A stretch of DNA of 64,000 bases from Leptoclinus maculatus (GCA_032191485.1 JAVDOI010000007.1:13915680-13979679), one strand, 5' to 3'; positions 40,001 through 55,554 are shown, numbered from the stretch's first letter. Numbers and translations: made by a program. The notes: generated by a model not told the origin, from the sequence alone.

Positions 40001-43000
40001 ATGGCAACATGGCATTATCTAAGCCACAGGAGACAAGTTGGCCAGATAGAAACAGTGCTGTTGGTAGTGTTGGCAACAGTTCACACTGTCCATAGACTGT
40101 GTTATAGAGGGCTGTAGCGAGTGTATGGTTCCCTCGACAAAAGCCAATGGGATTTTGCCGTTGTATTTTGGAAAGTTTGAGTTAGGTAGTTTGCAAGAGT
40201 GTATGAACACAACAAGGCTGTAAAGGCAGACCAGTGAATAGATGAGTTTCTGTTTGGTGTGGTGACATTTAATGTCCCTACAACCTCTGTAGTCTCATTT
40301 AGCCACTTGTAGTTACTGACATCATTTATATCATAGAACAACACATTGAAATCTCTTAAGCTTGTGTTAATCACGGACCTTATTTCTACCCAAATCTAAC
40401 CAAACCCTAACAAAAACCTTTTCAAAAAAAAACGATTGAGTTCGAGACGAGAGAACCACAAGTGCAGACATGCTAAGTCCTTTCCTGGTTGTAGGACTCA
40501 TTCTGCAACCTTCCTATAAGAGACAGCTGATTAATCACTTTTAGTTTGCTCCATGCTAATGTATTAGGCAAATGTCTCCCTATTACACATACCGTACATG
40601 AGCAAAAGCCACCTCAAGTAAGAGTAAAACTAGTGAGATATGGCGGAAATTTGACAGAATTGACAGTAGAGAGACAGAGTGGAACAGAGAGGAATGAGGA
40701 GACGTGAGAGGGGCAAAATAATTACATTCATCCAAATGCGGTTACAAGGTTGAATTCAATTTTTTATAAGCTTTTTGTTCTTTCGGGATATTGTTGTGAA
40801 AAGAGATGTTCAAAAAGCAACCAGAGGGCTTGAATTGCGGCAGCTATCTTTCAGCCTGACCTTTAACTTGTCAAAGACGTACCACATTGCTGTGATGGAT
40901 GCTCTGATTTCTTCAAATGGAGGTATTGCTCACGGCTATAGAGTGATGTATGATGCGCAGTGCTTTATTTATCCTTGTGTGTCACAGAACAACAACACAC
41001 TGAAAAAGGAGTCTTAGAAGTGTAAGGGACATGGTTGAATTAATTTCCATTTTAAACTATTTATTTAGTGCAGGGCACTCACGCAACTTGGATTCCATCA
41101 ACAATCAAAGGCGAGGAATAGAGAGAGGTCTATTACCATCAACACACTGACTCACAATACATTGTGTCCATGCAGAGAAGAATAGTACATATCTGTTTGA
41201 AAGTGGACCTTTAAGAATATACTGTTCATATTCTTCAAGATGAAATCAATATTTTGATACGACAGTAAAACTAATCAAGCCAGTTTCATTCATCATTAAT
41301 CACAAATTTGCCTAAATGGGCTTAATGTGATGTGACCTGGTTGCTCATGCTGCTGATCCTGCTCACAATCAACATTCAACGCACAAGCTTATTGTACGCC
41401 ACATTTCTCAATCCAAGAGAGGAGAGCTGAAATAAATGTGTGGGTGGTGAAAATATTTAACTATCTAGCAAAGCCAAAAACACCAGGATATTTTTCTCAG
41501 GAGCTGGATGATCAAACCAGAGCCCAGAGGGCAAGTGGATATACAACTTGCAAGTCAACCCATGACTCAATGCAGGGCTCCGCAGAGAAGTCTATGTTGC
41601 TGTGGTTTTGCTGCAGGCAGTTCATTAACACTTTAGCCTTGAGAACTTGACCTGGTATAGTACATCCAGCCCAGTACCCCCAGAAATCACTTTGGAAATT
41701 CCACTTTTATAATTTTATGTTTCAGATTTTTGTATTCAATAAAAAAATCACGGATTGAAAGTTTGTTGAATTATAACAGTAAGACAGCAAGTAATGCTGG
41801 CGAGTAGCCAGCGGTTTTACATCCACACTGTCGACGTTGGATATCAATGGAATACAAATATGAATAAGAATCACACAAACTACATACTGCCGTGTTGCCC
41901 AATGTCTCTTTTTATTGTCTGCGAACACGCTCAGTTGGATTCTGTTACTCTAAATGCGCAACACACACAATCTACATTAAATCTATATCTAGCAACACAT
42001 AAAGTAAAGGTGTTGAGGTAAGTGTGGTGTACTGTTGCCTAGGGAGTCCACATTTAAAACAGGAGACCAGAGTTCAGATCCTTTCAAGTAAATGTATAAC
42101 TTCATGACAGAGAATATATGTTTTTTTCCTGCAAATTTGTTAATTTGTTCCTCATTAATTTGCCTCTTTAATCTCAAAGAATATCCAAATTGTTTTTTTT
42201 CTTTAAAAACAGTAATCTTGTAAATTCAGATTTGTTTTCTCTGACTATTAGCCCCCTCCCCCGGCTTCAATTATAATTTTTGTTTACCTACAATGGGCTT
42301 AATACGTCGTCGCAGATATCGGACACCGTTGGCAATGTAGGGTACAGGATTATCTTTCCACACTTGAGCCATATGAACAGCAACACACTGCTGAGTAGAT
42401 TTTGCAGCAGAGGCAAGAAACAACTGCCGCCTGGAGTTAAACAGCAGCACTGTGGGAGAGTCACAGGGATGGTCGACGAGCTGGAGAGGCTCAGGCTGAC
42501 AGTGATGGGTGATGGATGCTGCACGGCCACAGACCCCACAGCTGGTATTTGTTGCAACAAATGGGATTGTGCACATGTTCTGTAATCCATGACTGGAACC
42601 GAGAAACAGGGGTCATTGTGTATTACACTGGACATCCCATTTTTGATCACAGTGGGGTCTTAGACACTGTCCTGCACACAACAGAAGGATGAACTGGTGA
42701 AAGACAAAGACGGATGCTTGACTGGGAGGTCAAATGTGGAGCAAGAAGTACCTTCATATAAACTATGCTGAATCAAACACACAAGCCACATGTGTCTTTT
42801 TTTAGTTCATTTTTAAAGTTCTATTTAATGTATCTCCATTTCTTTAAAACTATTGCTAGAATAGCAAAGAAAAATAAACATGTTTGCTCTAATCTCCTGC
42901 CTTAGTTTGACATGCCACTTTCTGAAACAGCTTCACTGATGCAATACCATCGGTAGGAGGGAGTCTGGTGTGCAGTGTAGTGCAACATAGACTGAAAAAC

Positions 43001-43874
43001 TTGACTCGGGCTGGTCATTTCTACCAGAAGTGGTCCACAACATTGACTTTTAATGGGAAGTAAAGCATAGAACTTGCTCATCTTTATAATTCTCCTTTGA
43101 TGTTTCCTTTCTTTCATTAAAAAAATGTGGTAACTTAAAACCTAATCACTGATAGCTCCCTTTCTGTATACAGAATGTTGTTTTGCAATATTCACAAATT
43201 ACTGCACCACTTCTTCTGCAGAATACATTTTATATATTTTTGCTTTTGAGGAACACTATGGACCCTTGTTTTTCTCACCCAAAAGACAATCTAAACAGCC
43301 TTTATAGGAGGCGGAGGCTGTAAGATCTTCAGTGGCAGAGATAAGAGCCTGTTTCGATCATACAGATTTATATCTTAGAATTTCATCTCAGGACACCTGC
43401 TGTAGAAAAGTGAATGTTCCATCAAAGCCAGCCAACTCCAAAAACACAATAACCTGTTATGTGAAATGTGAAGATCCAGCACTGCCCTTTTTTTGCTTTC
43501 ACTTCTGATGCAACCAAAGGCAAGACCAAAGTGCAGAGTGGCCAGGACAGGCTCACATTCCCTTGGTCTCTAGCTGTGTTTGAGATATAAACTAGGCGTT
43601 GACGTGTGGTTCTGCGAGGGCATTCACAGTGTGTCTACTAAAACACCAGCAGGGCAGTAATCACATTACAACTACAGACACGTAAAATAATTTAAACAGA
43701 CTGGAACTCATGACTATTCAAGAACTGTTTTTCATTTGCTTCCCAGCATGCAATGTGGAAAAAGGATAAGTCAAGTTATACAATTTAGAATTCAACCCTA
43801 GTCATGGATTTAAGTAGTTTTCTTAAGGTATCCAAATACAAGTCTATAAGAGTATCAAGTATATTCACGCAACC

Positions 43875-44200
43875 GTGGTTAGGGATGCACTGATCCCGAT
43901 GCTAATATTGTGTATCGGGTCCGATACTGTGCTCATAAGACTACTCCGATACAACCTCACCCGATACCACTCAAGGCAAGGTTATAGCTGTGGTTATAAA
44001 CGTGGCAGTGCAGCGTGTGTACAGTCTATTTGTCGGTGAATAAATTCTAAAACTCCTCAAGAGCCGTGAAGAGACCCATGCTAAGTTCCTGTGTCTTGCT
44101 TGCCACATGCTGATTAAAGGGAAGGGGGTTAGCCCCGAAGTTAGCAACAGCTATGGCGCACTTAAGGTGGGCTGACCTTTAAGGTGGAGCAGCTATTCTT
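43875..44200. mobile_element. hAT-like element terminus
   Basis: TTAGGGATGCACTGATCCCG followed by ATATTGTGTATCGGGTCCGA TACT is the GGGATGCAC-GAT / TATCGG pattern common at the ends of hAT non-autonomous elements in fish. The 3' limit is not defined. A stretch reading like a Cys/His finger remnant (CLACH, near 44095) suggests some transposase-derived sequence, but this is speculative. Confidence 0.45.
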
Positions 44201-46604
44201 CTTTCAGTGACAAGCCGCTCTTCTGAGATTTGCTTTTTTAAAATTTTGAATATCTCTTTAGTCTGTTTAACTGATGCACAGTTAACATCCCACCTACAAT
44301 CTATGCTCTGTTTGTATGTATTTTGAAATGTCAGCTACAGTATCATGTTGTTAATTTAATCATAGGGAAATAAAACATGTTTTCAAAGTCATTGAAAGAA
44401 CTGTAATGGTATTATTAAGCACTCATATCGGCAAGTACCCAAATGAAAGTGCTTGAACTTGTTGTTTCAGCTTCCTGTCTTGAGTAATCGACCTGGAGGA
44501 GGCATTAGTGAGACAATCTTGTGACATAAACATCCTTAGTCCAGTCAGCAGCCCAAGGTCAGCAGAGGGCCCGCCTCCTCTGGGCTGTAAGCCTTCACTG
44601 GCAGAAACAAATTGTTTGATAGGGGCTCCTTTTCCATTTAATCGCAGCCACCACAGACGCGCGCATACACTGATGCACACACACGCCAATGAAGGACAGA
44701 AATCTCATTAAGATCAACGAGATTGCCGAGATAAAATGTCACTCAAAAATATATCAGCCATGGCGGACTGAATCTCTGGGTCCATCAAAAAGACAGCACG
44801 GCCAGCTCAACCCATGAGCCGTCAGACCTTTTCGATTGTTCACATCCATGTCAACGAAAATAAAATAAATATATGAATATATTGCGATGGGTGGAAATAT
44901 TCGGATTTGTAGACGGTGGATAATTCATACCTCTGGCAAGAATGCAACACTACATGACAGAATCGACCTAATCTGAAATGCCATCATTTCCGTAATTTCA
45001 TTACATTGTTCCTCTGGCTATAGATGAAAGTGAATGAGGCAATTCAGTGTAATCTACTTCTCTGAAAAGGCCAGTCACCACTGTGATCAGTGGGACAGGG
45101 AGATGTAGAGGCCTCTTGACATCACAGGTCAGAAAGAAGCCTACATGTTCATTCCTAATGCATACAGATATCAACACTCTCTTTCATGCAGTGTGTAAAC
45201 TGTATCACTGCACAGCACTTAGTCACTAAGACTGCAACGACTGGCATGCAGTAGATCAATTCATCAAACGTTGTGGGAATGTTAAAAAAATGACGACTCT
45301 GCTTCAAATAGCCATCTGCCACCATTCACAGCTGACTAAGATCTGCTCTTTTTAAAAAGTGACTTTTGTCTCTAGTGATCTACAACGTGTGCAATTATGC
45401 AAAACAAAAAGAGTCAAGTCAAAATAATAGAAGACCTTTGGAGTTAAAGCTAAGCAACAGGAAAGCTGGCAAAATGAATGTGTGCTTGTGTGTGAAAGAC
45501 AGCGAATTAACAGAGTTCGAAAGAGTCCAACCAGTTGTTAACAGGTTAAGGAGTAAAGAAATGTCATAAAAAACTAAAAAGACTTTGCCAAACTGCATTA
45601 CATTCGAGTTTAAAGGTAGGTGACAAATACTGCTAATTGACATTCAACCTAATGTGAACCTACTGAGTAACAGATTTTAAAATTGTTACTTAATTAATTC
45701 ACAGCTCTAAGCCTTTATCAAGTGTGTCGTCACTTTGTCTACTCTCTGTATGTGTGTGTTTGCTGTAGATACCTGTGTATGTGCTTCCTTCAACTTTCCC
45801 CTGGCAAAGTTAGCTAGAGGTCTCTTGAAGTCATTTCTGTGTCAGCATTATAAATACTTGTGCACTATGTCAAGTCTCAAGTTGCTGACTTTCCTTTTCT
45901 TTCTCCGCACTATTCAGTTTCTGTTACGAGGCCTTAAGTAGAAAAGTAAAGATTACAGAGTTCAGCAGGAGGACACATCCTTGAGGACACAATTAGGATG
46001 TGCTTACTAAGGAAGAAGGCAAAAGAGGTCAGCAGTTAGAGAGCCGACCTCTGTCATAGTCATTATAACAACATGTCCATTGTTGCAGTCACTATTTTAC
46101 AAGTAGATCCATTGTAGTTTCTCGAGAACATTTTCCTATGTAACATCATAATATTTAAATGTATGACGTATTAGAGGCACCACAGTGCAAAATGTCCCCA
46201 ATACGTTTATAATAACACAAACAGTACAGAGACAGAGGAAGATGACCAAGGGCAGCTATCGAATTACACAGATTATCTAAAAATGAAGAAGGTAGATATG
46301 TACACTATTATAGAGCTTTTAACAGAAAGACAAGCTGCGCACGATATATTAAACTGTGCATTACAGTACAGTAAATGTGACTAATTACTAACATTGAAAT
46401 AAACCATGAAAAATGAAGTCACCTGAAGAATACACAAAAACATACAAGACAGTCCAGTTAGACCCCATTGGTCAACTACTTTACTTCTTTCTTTTCTTCT
46501 TCCATAAAGACTATAGTAGGAATACTTTGTCACGGAGTATCAAATGCATTTAAACAGCTACTACAACACTAAGAATATATTAAAGCACAGCAGTGCTTTG
46601 GGTT

Positions 46605-46795
46605 AAATGCTAATGCCAGCATGCTAACATGCGCACAATGACAATGCTAACATGCTGATGCAATGCATGTGTAATTGTTACAGAGTTTCTCCTCATGGGA
46701 CCATGAATGTGACAACATTTCATGGATGATTCATCCAACAGTTGTTGAGATACGTCAATCGGGACCAAAGTGCTGGACCGACCGCTCAACACACT
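46605..46795 (+). repeat. Relic of an abundant teleost interspersed repeat
   Basis: It shows the ordered blocks GCTAACATG repeats, GACCATGAATGTGACAACAT TTCATGG, ATTCATCCAACAGTTGTTGA GATA, and GGGACCAAAGTGCTGGACCG ACCG. I recognise this layout (GCTAACATG variants, then ATGAATGT-ACAA-ATTTCATGG, CATCCA-AGTTGTTGAGATA, GGACCAAAGTG-TGGACCGACC) from a very common percomorph repeat. The class is not certain; no coding sequence is seen. Confidence 0.65.
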
Positions 46796-49700
46796 GTTGA
46801 CTAGAATGGCTAAAAACTACTGTGCAGGCAAGATGTTTTTTCCATGGATGTTAATATGCGTTTTTGCTCACAGCAACTGTTCCAAAAGCAACCAATACAA
46901 GCATATTTTACATTTGGAGAAATATGGTTTTCAATGTTTTAGCAGTCAGATTGCACAGTTGTGTCTATTGTTTTCTGCATCAAATGCAAGTGTATTATTC
47001 AATGTGAGTTTATATCAAATATAAAGTTGTTTCCCAGCACCAGTATCTTTATTTTCCTATATTGCTTATCAAAATGCCGATGTATTGTTTTTTACAAGGA
47101 CAACTTTGTTGTGAGAGCACATAGGTAGTACACATTTTGAATTAAAATGTCTGGATCCAGGATGATATGAAATGGGTTATTTGTTTTATTACATCCACTG
47201 TCAGATAAGAGATACTACAAAAAAGGCAAGAAAAACACTATCTTATGATCTTTACCTGTCAATAATCATAAATAAAATATGCTGGGTTCACTGGAGTTGC
47301 CGTTTCAACCAATTACTGTCCAAGTCTTCCGGGAATCGATTTAGATGCCGAAATTACTTCAGTGTTCAAAACCATAAAAGCATTCATGGAGGCAATTAGA
47401 CGGTCCTCTGTTGTGTGTCTAGAACATAAATACTGCAGTCTTTCCTCGTGGGACTAAACAAACCAGTGCATTTCTTGATAAATGAATGCAGAAAAAGGAA
47501 TTTTTATAAAGCTTCAGGGAAATATGACTCTGACAGCATTCTATTTTTATCAAGCGCTATATGTTTTATTTTCATCTCTAAACCATTTTTCAAGCTGTCA
47601 GAGAGAAAATAGAAATAAATGAAGAGAAGAAACACACCCAAATCCATCTCGCCATCACTTCGCATGGCTACACCCATCTCAAACCTCTCATCAATACAGC
47701 CGTCCCTCTACAGCAGTTACTGCGCCAGGAACACTTGTCTTTCACATTGTCCCATTCCTATTGATTTCTGGCCAGGTTTTCATTACTCAGTGATAAAATG
47801 TCATATGAAACACGAATCCCTCTGCTTAAAGGTGATGTACGCCATGTGCTATGATACTGACGATTTGACAATTCCATTACTGTTCGGCATGTGTTTTGAT
47901 AAGATTGGTGACCACATGATCAAAGCACACCGCAGCGATGACAAGTGATTCCTGACTGATGGATACATCTTTTTGCCCTACAGAGTTGATTACAGCAGAA
48001 AATGCTCAGCAGGCCGCCACCTTGTTCTCATGTGTGGAGTTTGTCATCTCTGCTTGTCTGACAATCTCAGATCAATACTCTATCAAAGAGTGTTTAGCCT
48101 GCAGCTGATCTTGTTGCTTCTCGGTGCGAAAGCCAAGAAACCGAGCGTTGGACTACATGCCACCATCTAGAAACGAGACGGGCCTGTTGCAGAAGATGAG
48201 AGACGAAGGGAGAGCTGGAGTAGTCAGAGGAGATACTCGGTGACCGCGTACAGTATTAACTGGGAGACGGTGCGGAGGGAGAGCAACAGACTGACAAGAG
48301 GATACTGTCTCTTCAATTCCATTAGTATGCTGTGCCCAGAGCAGTGTTTTGATGAAATAATTGAAATGCCATACTGCTGAGAAAAAAAAAAAAGATGAAG
48401 CTCTTTGTGAGGAAGTTGGTAAAACACTCCTACTTTAGTTTAAACACCAGAATATCATTGCTTTGGTTCAGTCAGGGTGATGAATATATATAATTATAAG
48501 CTTAATTGGAATACTAATACTGACATTTCTACATTCAATTAAAAGACAGAACTTCAAGTCCTAATTTACTTATCCGATATGAACAAGCTATCAATACACT
48601 GTTTCCATTTGCTAAGGCTTCAGTCTTGCAGTAATTATCAACAATATGGTGAAAGATGAGAAAGACAAGAAGATATCAAATTGAGATATGCGGTAATGAT
48701 CGGGAGCGAGACTCCATTTTTATGACTTAGGCCATCTGGATATTCTATTAGTGAAACTGTTTGGAGCACTTACCTAGGATCAGTTTCAGTTTTGTGGGCA
48801 TGGTGAATTAAATTATGGAGGATGCACTTTCTCATTGATGTACTCTGCTCTGCGAGGGTTGATAACAACATATCTGGTGACGTTAGACTAAATCTCTGGT
48901 CTAGGTACAACAACAAGACTATACGAGTCTGAGGTCATCCTCGCAATTCTGAGGATGTAATTAGCAGTGCACAGCAATGCTTTGATCTAATTGCTACCAG
49001 CTACACTTTTTACTGTAAAAAGGATTACTGTACAGAAAAGACTTTAACTTTAGTAAATACCAGCTTGATTTAACTCAGATAGATGAAGCCCATAGTAGCT
49101 TCATCTTAACCGGAGAATGCATTTTCAAACTGAAAAAGCACTTTTTGGTCCACTAAATCTTAGTTTTAATTTGTGTCCAAAAGAGATCTTGAAGGCCATT
49201 ACAGTAGGAACCATTAGAACGACTAAAATGTGTTTATGTACATTGTTTATGGCATACACACATTATAGACTTGAAAGAATGTGAGCCTATCCTTCACTTG
49301 CACTGAGTAAAGTGCTATAAACGGCTGCACCGCAACCAGCAAACTTTACATCTCATAATTCACATTTCTGTCTGCTCAGAAAAAGTCTCCTCGGAAACCT
49401 TTTTCTATGAAGGCTATTAAAGAGAAGATTTTTGAGGTGCTGGCTCCCGATAGAGAAGGGCTACGATGGCAGGGATCAGTCTTGTGAAACAAAGAGGGGA
49501 GATAATATAAATTGGAGAACCTGGAGTGCTATGGGGGTTTCGGACGGGCCAACGGCTGTCTTTTCTCGTCAGGGAGGGGGAGAGGGAACTGGGCGATGGG
49601 GAGAGATTGGTTTGTCTGGTTGGACCTCAGAGGGTTTTGAGAGTGTGTGTGTGTGTGTGAGTGAGAAGAGCAGGTCCCTGCCGAACCGGAGAGAGGGACA

Positions 49701-52700
49701 GATAATCAAGCCAGAGTTGATGTGGGACTTTGTGTAGGGGCGAAGGAGAATAGAAACTCTTTAATAGATTAGCGGCACTCAAGTACTGGAACGGCCACCA
49801 GGGAAGCCAAGAGTTGAGCCATTGTCGCACCTTGAATTCCCAATCCCCTTTACGCCTTCATACAACTATAGCCTCGGGGCTTCACATTCTGCTTTTGGAC
49901 AAGTCTCTCTGAAATTAGGAATAAATTCTCATCTACATAACAAGGAGAAGAGAGAGGGAGGGAAAGAAGAGTGACAGAAGGCTCAGAGAGAGAGATGGAT
50001 GTTGACGCTGTTTAGCTTTGGAATGACGGAGGCAACCGCATAATGCCCGCAAGGGAGCAAAATAATTTACTCCAAACCACAGAAATGTATTCAAATAAAG
50101 TCCTATTCACATATATTCAGACCAAATCACTGTTGAAAATAAAGCCCATTTAGAATGCAATTTTTTTCCTCTCAGTGGTGCAATGCATATTGCTCCCTAT
50201 GGTAATTCAAAAGAAGATAGCTCAGTTAAGAAGGCTGAGGGAAATCAATGATGCCTTACTGGTGGAAAGAGACCAGATGCATATAGATGAGTGAGCTTCT
50301 CACTGGATTGGAGCTTGCACTTGGATCACAATAATACTGCAAAAATATGTTTAGAATGCAAATTTGTACACTTTCAATCACTTATCATTCAGCATACAAT
50401 CTTTAAGTTGCAAATGTCACATGTATTTCACCCTATCATTTTCAGTTTGGACCCTGCTACTCACCGAGACTAAACATGAGTCACCAAGTAATTAAAGGAA
50501 AATACAAGTCGACCAGGTGGGCTTATTGCTTCGCTGAACCAAATGGCATCATGTACATACACATCCATAAGAGAAAGCGGGCTGACTAATTTATCCTAAC
50601 ACAACAATATCCCAGAGTTAATTGGGCGGCAGCCTCAGATACCTTGGACATGTATTGTCCAGGCTTCCTCAGTCTGACAAGCTGATAATGAGGCATTGTG
50701 GGACAGCAGGTCACCTGGTGGGGTGTTAGACTGACTGTTCTCCTGCTAACAAAGGGGGAGAGAAAGCGGGAAAGGTAGAGCCAGAGACAATAATGGGACA
50801 AGCGGCCAGCATCATGCTACAAATGACCTGCCAGTTTTGGTGTAATCTCTCAGCTGAATCGTTATCTATCTCCCGGATCAATCTGTGTCTTGCTTTCTCT
50901 CCACCCACAAACTACTGTTGGCCACCCACCGGCCCTCTGCCTCAACTACTAGCCTTTTTCCAAATTCACCAAAAAGGTACTACCTACGCTAGCAATTAGC
51001 TTTAGATGTGGTTCACCTATTATTTTCAACGGCATGCTGGCACGGTCCTATACCCGCAGCAGCAGAAGAGCACGCATGTGCTTTGAGATGGAGGGACGAA
51101 CAACCGGACAGCTTGATGGGTGCAGTACTGACAAGGCTGTAACTGTATGCAGGGTAAAGGTGCAGGCAAGTGATGAATGGTTTTGACGAATGGTTCCCAA
51201 TAAGTAGTTCAGGAAACAATATGCGTTGCATCGTTTTCATGATGGCATATTGGGGGTTTGGTGATTTTTTTTTATTGCCGACATATTTTTGTTGTTTGTG
51301 AAGGTGACTGTGTCAGTGTGGGAGGAGCACTAGAGTGTGTGTCAGTTTCCAATCAACTGCATTTTATGTGTCAAGGATGACTGAGGTTTATTTTTGTGCC
51401 CCTGGACAGTGTTTGGCAGATGTTGGAATGCTGTTCAGATTTAACAACAGTAATAACAATAATGTTGGCTCTGTTCCAAATAAGTGTCCCAGTAAGACAT
51501 GTCAGTGAGCCAGCATGCACATTACCAAGGCCCTGAAACTAGCTCACCTCAATGGAGCAGAGCCATCATTTACTCAATGCTATCAATTACTTGCTTTTTA
51601 TTCTATGGCAAGTGAAAATGTCTGCTGTAAAAAAGGCCTGTTGGAAACATTTACTATATCATGACATGAAACAGCATGTGATGTGATAGAGGTTTTATTC
51701 ATTATGCCCACCCCTGAGATGTATCTATCCAGCCTGTATGTTTGTGTTTGTGTGTGAGAGCAGAGCAGAACAGCAGACCAGATCCATCCCTCTCTCCCTT
51801 CACAGCAGGAATTCAGGCTTTAATTACCTCTGATATAAACACAAATTAGTCTGGAACACAAACAGAGACTCGGCTATGAGGAATATCTTCATTTATACCC
51901 CATCATGTCCAATTACACAAGATATATCACCTATATGCTGGGTTTAACTTGTCTGCATGGAGTTGGCAGAGGAAAGATAAACATAAATTACCAAAAACAC
52001 GACAGTCTTAACAGTAATTTTCCAGCGGCGTACCATTCCACCGCTAAAATTTGGATCAAACGATTTTCTGTCAGCGACTCAATGACATTATGCATGACTT
52101 TCACTGATGTTACTGTTATGTTAATGTTGCCACAGTGACTCTCAAATGACTTTCAAAACAAATGAAAGTCTCTGCTCTCTGAAACAGTCTATGAATGTAA
52201 CATTGCCACACCTACGCATGGATGAGGAATGACTTCATCTTTTGATTAAGTATTACAATTAGATAGCAGTTCAGACAGCTTCACCTGCCCTGAAGTGAAA
52301 TGCTTCTTATATAACAGCACCTGTGATTTTGAATGTTTTTGCGGATTTACTATAAATAATGTATACATTCCCTCCAAAAGCTCATCTGTAATAATCCCAA
52401 CATTCCCCAAGAACTACACCCGTGTATGAAAAAAGGATTAATCTATTTGTGACCACTTATATAAAGATGTAACTCTTCAGTGGGGATGAGTTACAGACAA
52501 GGTGGGAACAAAAGCATTTTGGGTTTTGGTCAATATATGGGATTTGTTCATAATAAGAAGAATATAAAATTAGAAAGGTGCAATCAGAAGAAGTGTTGGT
52601 AGTGTATAGCATCACTAGAAAGGATCTAAATAACCCGCCGTTAAAAACAGTACGACACCAAATGATATCTGTACCGGTACTTTAAGAATGAGTTTTTAAA

Positions 52701-53518
52701 AAAGGGTTTAAATAAGAGCCTTATTTATGAGTTTAGTCGAACATGTGAGTGGGTAGTGTAATACTAATTAAATCATTAAATCATTCCTATGCCCTAAAAT
52801 ATAAGTCAAACGAATATGATTTATTTTGTAACAAGTAGCCTTTTTTCACCATCTGAGTTTGATAGAGTGACAATGCAATGATCGGATAATGATTTTAGCT
52901 AACTAACCATGTGGCAAACATCTCTAGACGCCAACGCAATCATGCACAATCATTAATGGATGCCCACATGTGAGCGATCGCATGATTCCCCTACCTTATC
53001 CATCAGATAAAAACACTGATGTCGTTGCAAGTACAACCCAAACTTGGTGTGAAGACATTACGATAGGTCAAAATCAGACAAACCCCAGTGCGGCAAAAAG
53101 CAAGTCAGTCAAGTCAACAGTTGGTAGACCGGGCAAAGATGGAGAGAGTAGCGAAACAGAAAATATGGGGGAGTAGGATGGTGTGTACACAAAGCCAAAG
53201 GGAATGCAGGGCATGAAGGGAAAAGATAACGAGAGAGATGACGAGCAATGGAGAGAAAAAAGAAGAGTGGAGGAGCAAACAGAAGATGGAGAGGGCATGC
53301 CAGGAGACTCAGGCTTTGGCTGCCTTTGTTATCAGTTTGCACAGAAATGTCAGAGCACTGTGGCATCCCCCCCCCCCCTACAGCTTCCCCTGCTGCCCAA
53401 CTGCTACTCACACACACACCACGCAGCTGCAAATCACACATATACGCCCACATACATAGACAAATTGTGAAGAGCCCATGTACATTATTGACTTGAAAAA
53501 AGCACATAGACACATGAT

Positions 53519-53543
53519 ACACACACACACACACACACACACA
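53519..53543. repeat. (AC)12 microsatellite
   Basis: A short AC run inside a broader CA-rich area (53400-53545). Confidence 0.9.
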
Positions 53544-54383
53544 TACATCTACAGCATACAGTAACTTCATCTATTTTCATACCATATGCATTCTTTACTT
53601 GGCCGGGTAAAATGTTTTAAAGAAGACAGTTGGAGTTGGCTTAAACAACATCATAAACACAGAAATATGAATATCTAATGATACATTTTGTTGTGGTGAA
53701 AGGCATGTCAAAAGATCAAAGATGAAAAACTTATTTTGCTGATCTCTCAATACAAGTTGGCCTCTTAGACCTTTTGAGATGAGGGTATTCACAGACAAAT
53801 TCCTCTGACCCATCCATGTGGTAATGAAGAAAGTTGAACTTTAACTACAACAACAGCTGTAAGAAAGAAAAAAACAATTCCACACAGTGACTTGTAAAAG
53901 AAGAATAAGTTGTTTTCTTGTTTCCCTGGGAGGGCGGTTGTAAGGGGAGCTTTTGTTTTCCCCTGGTGTGCAACCCTTCCAGACGGTCTGACTCCTTTGC
54001 AAAGCCGGCAGCTGTTCTGTACACGACCTGCTCAGCAGCAACCAGCAGACAGACAGTCAGCGACTAGCTGGTAAACATTAGTGGAGCATATAGCTGCTAC
54101 AGAGACACAAACCTTCCCTCAGGAGTTGGTGGAAAGTAAGACGGGAATACAGAGCTAAAGAGAGTGAATGGTGGACTTTTACTCGTTAGGTGGATGGAAA
54201 CATGACTCCAAATGAATGATAATGTTCTGTAACTGCTCAAAGTGTAAATAGGCAACGTCTCCTTATCAACTAGAAGATGAACTCTTGTTACCACCCGCTG
54301 AAAATATTGCTACGAGTACTAAGGAAGTTGTACTGATGTCATGAATGACTCCAACAACCATGAACATTGTTGACAACGAGGAT

Positions 54384-54397
54384 GGGGGGGGGGGGGG
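54384..54397. repeat. (G)14 run
   Basis: A homopolymer of about 14 G; the length is uncertain from sequencing. Confidence 0.9.
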
Positions 54398-55515
54398 TGT
54401 CTGACTGTCTTTCTTCCTCATTCAAAACAATCCTTTCAAAAATCTACTACCACCGACCAGGAAACCTATGGGGAGCTGACAGGTTGTTAAATACAATTTG
54501 AATGATTGACAGAGAGCTAGATAGACAGATCATTGAAGCTGAGCTGACATGTTGGCTAAGTAGACGATTCAGTGCGGAGATTTGCAGGCATATGCAAGAA
54601 ACACATGTCTAGAGCTGCACGCCTTCATCTTATCTCTGAGCTCAATCAGATCTGGCATCCATGACAACTAAAGTACCAAGAGGCTGTCATATCACACCAT
54701 ACTGAAAACACACCCGAACTTCAGTTCACTTTGCTCGCTTTGGTTTATTCAACCCGGGCCATGATCCACTCAGGAAAGAAGCACAGGGTTATCAAAGCAT
54801 TTACTGAGTTTGAGGTATATTAAACAATAAAGAGCACAGCATCAAATAATTACAAATAAAACCAAATTCAATTCTATCACGTCAAGCAAGAAGGTCTCTG
54901 GCGGATGATATCAGATAACCCAGTAATGTCAAATGAGTTTTGTTTTTTTAAATATATTGGCGCTGAGCTTGCAGAACTCAGAGTTAACTTGTCTGCTAAA
55001 CAGAGTTCGGGCTAAAAGCGACTATGATGATTCAGGTGTTTTGTGAGGTCTGGACCTCATATCAATAAGAGATTTTCCTGCTGGGAATTACATTTTTCTA
55101 ATTGGCTCCCAGTGGGCTCATTTTCTATGTAAGCGTGTTGAGGTTGCATGTGCAGTCTGCCGGCGAGCCAAAATGTAGACAATTATAGTAAAAGCAGTAA
55201 GTCTAGGTCCGGATTCAGAAGAGTCCAATAAATCACTTGTGTGTTGTTTTTTTTCGTGACAATTGGATTCCACCATTTAATCCCTGTTAGTTCAGGACCA
55301 AAACAAATGAAATGCACTTTTAGTTTCACTGCATTATTCTAACAAGATTCAATTGTGCGAGTTTGTCAGCCTATTATCTTGGTCTGCATAGCCAGTAATG
55401 GCAAGTTGCTTACCTTAATGTATACCATCGCATAAGCAATGTCTGTATTAGCAATTCATAACACAAGTTCAGCATGAAGTTGACAACCGCTCAAAACGTC
55501 TCTATGGGAAGCTGT

Positions 55516-55521
<6 letters not shown>

Positions 55522-55553
<32 letters not shown>
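55522..55553. repeat. (TG)16 microsatellite
   Basis: A perfect GT/TG run preceded by GTGTGTGA. Confidence 0.9.
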
Positions 55554-55554
<1 letters not shown>

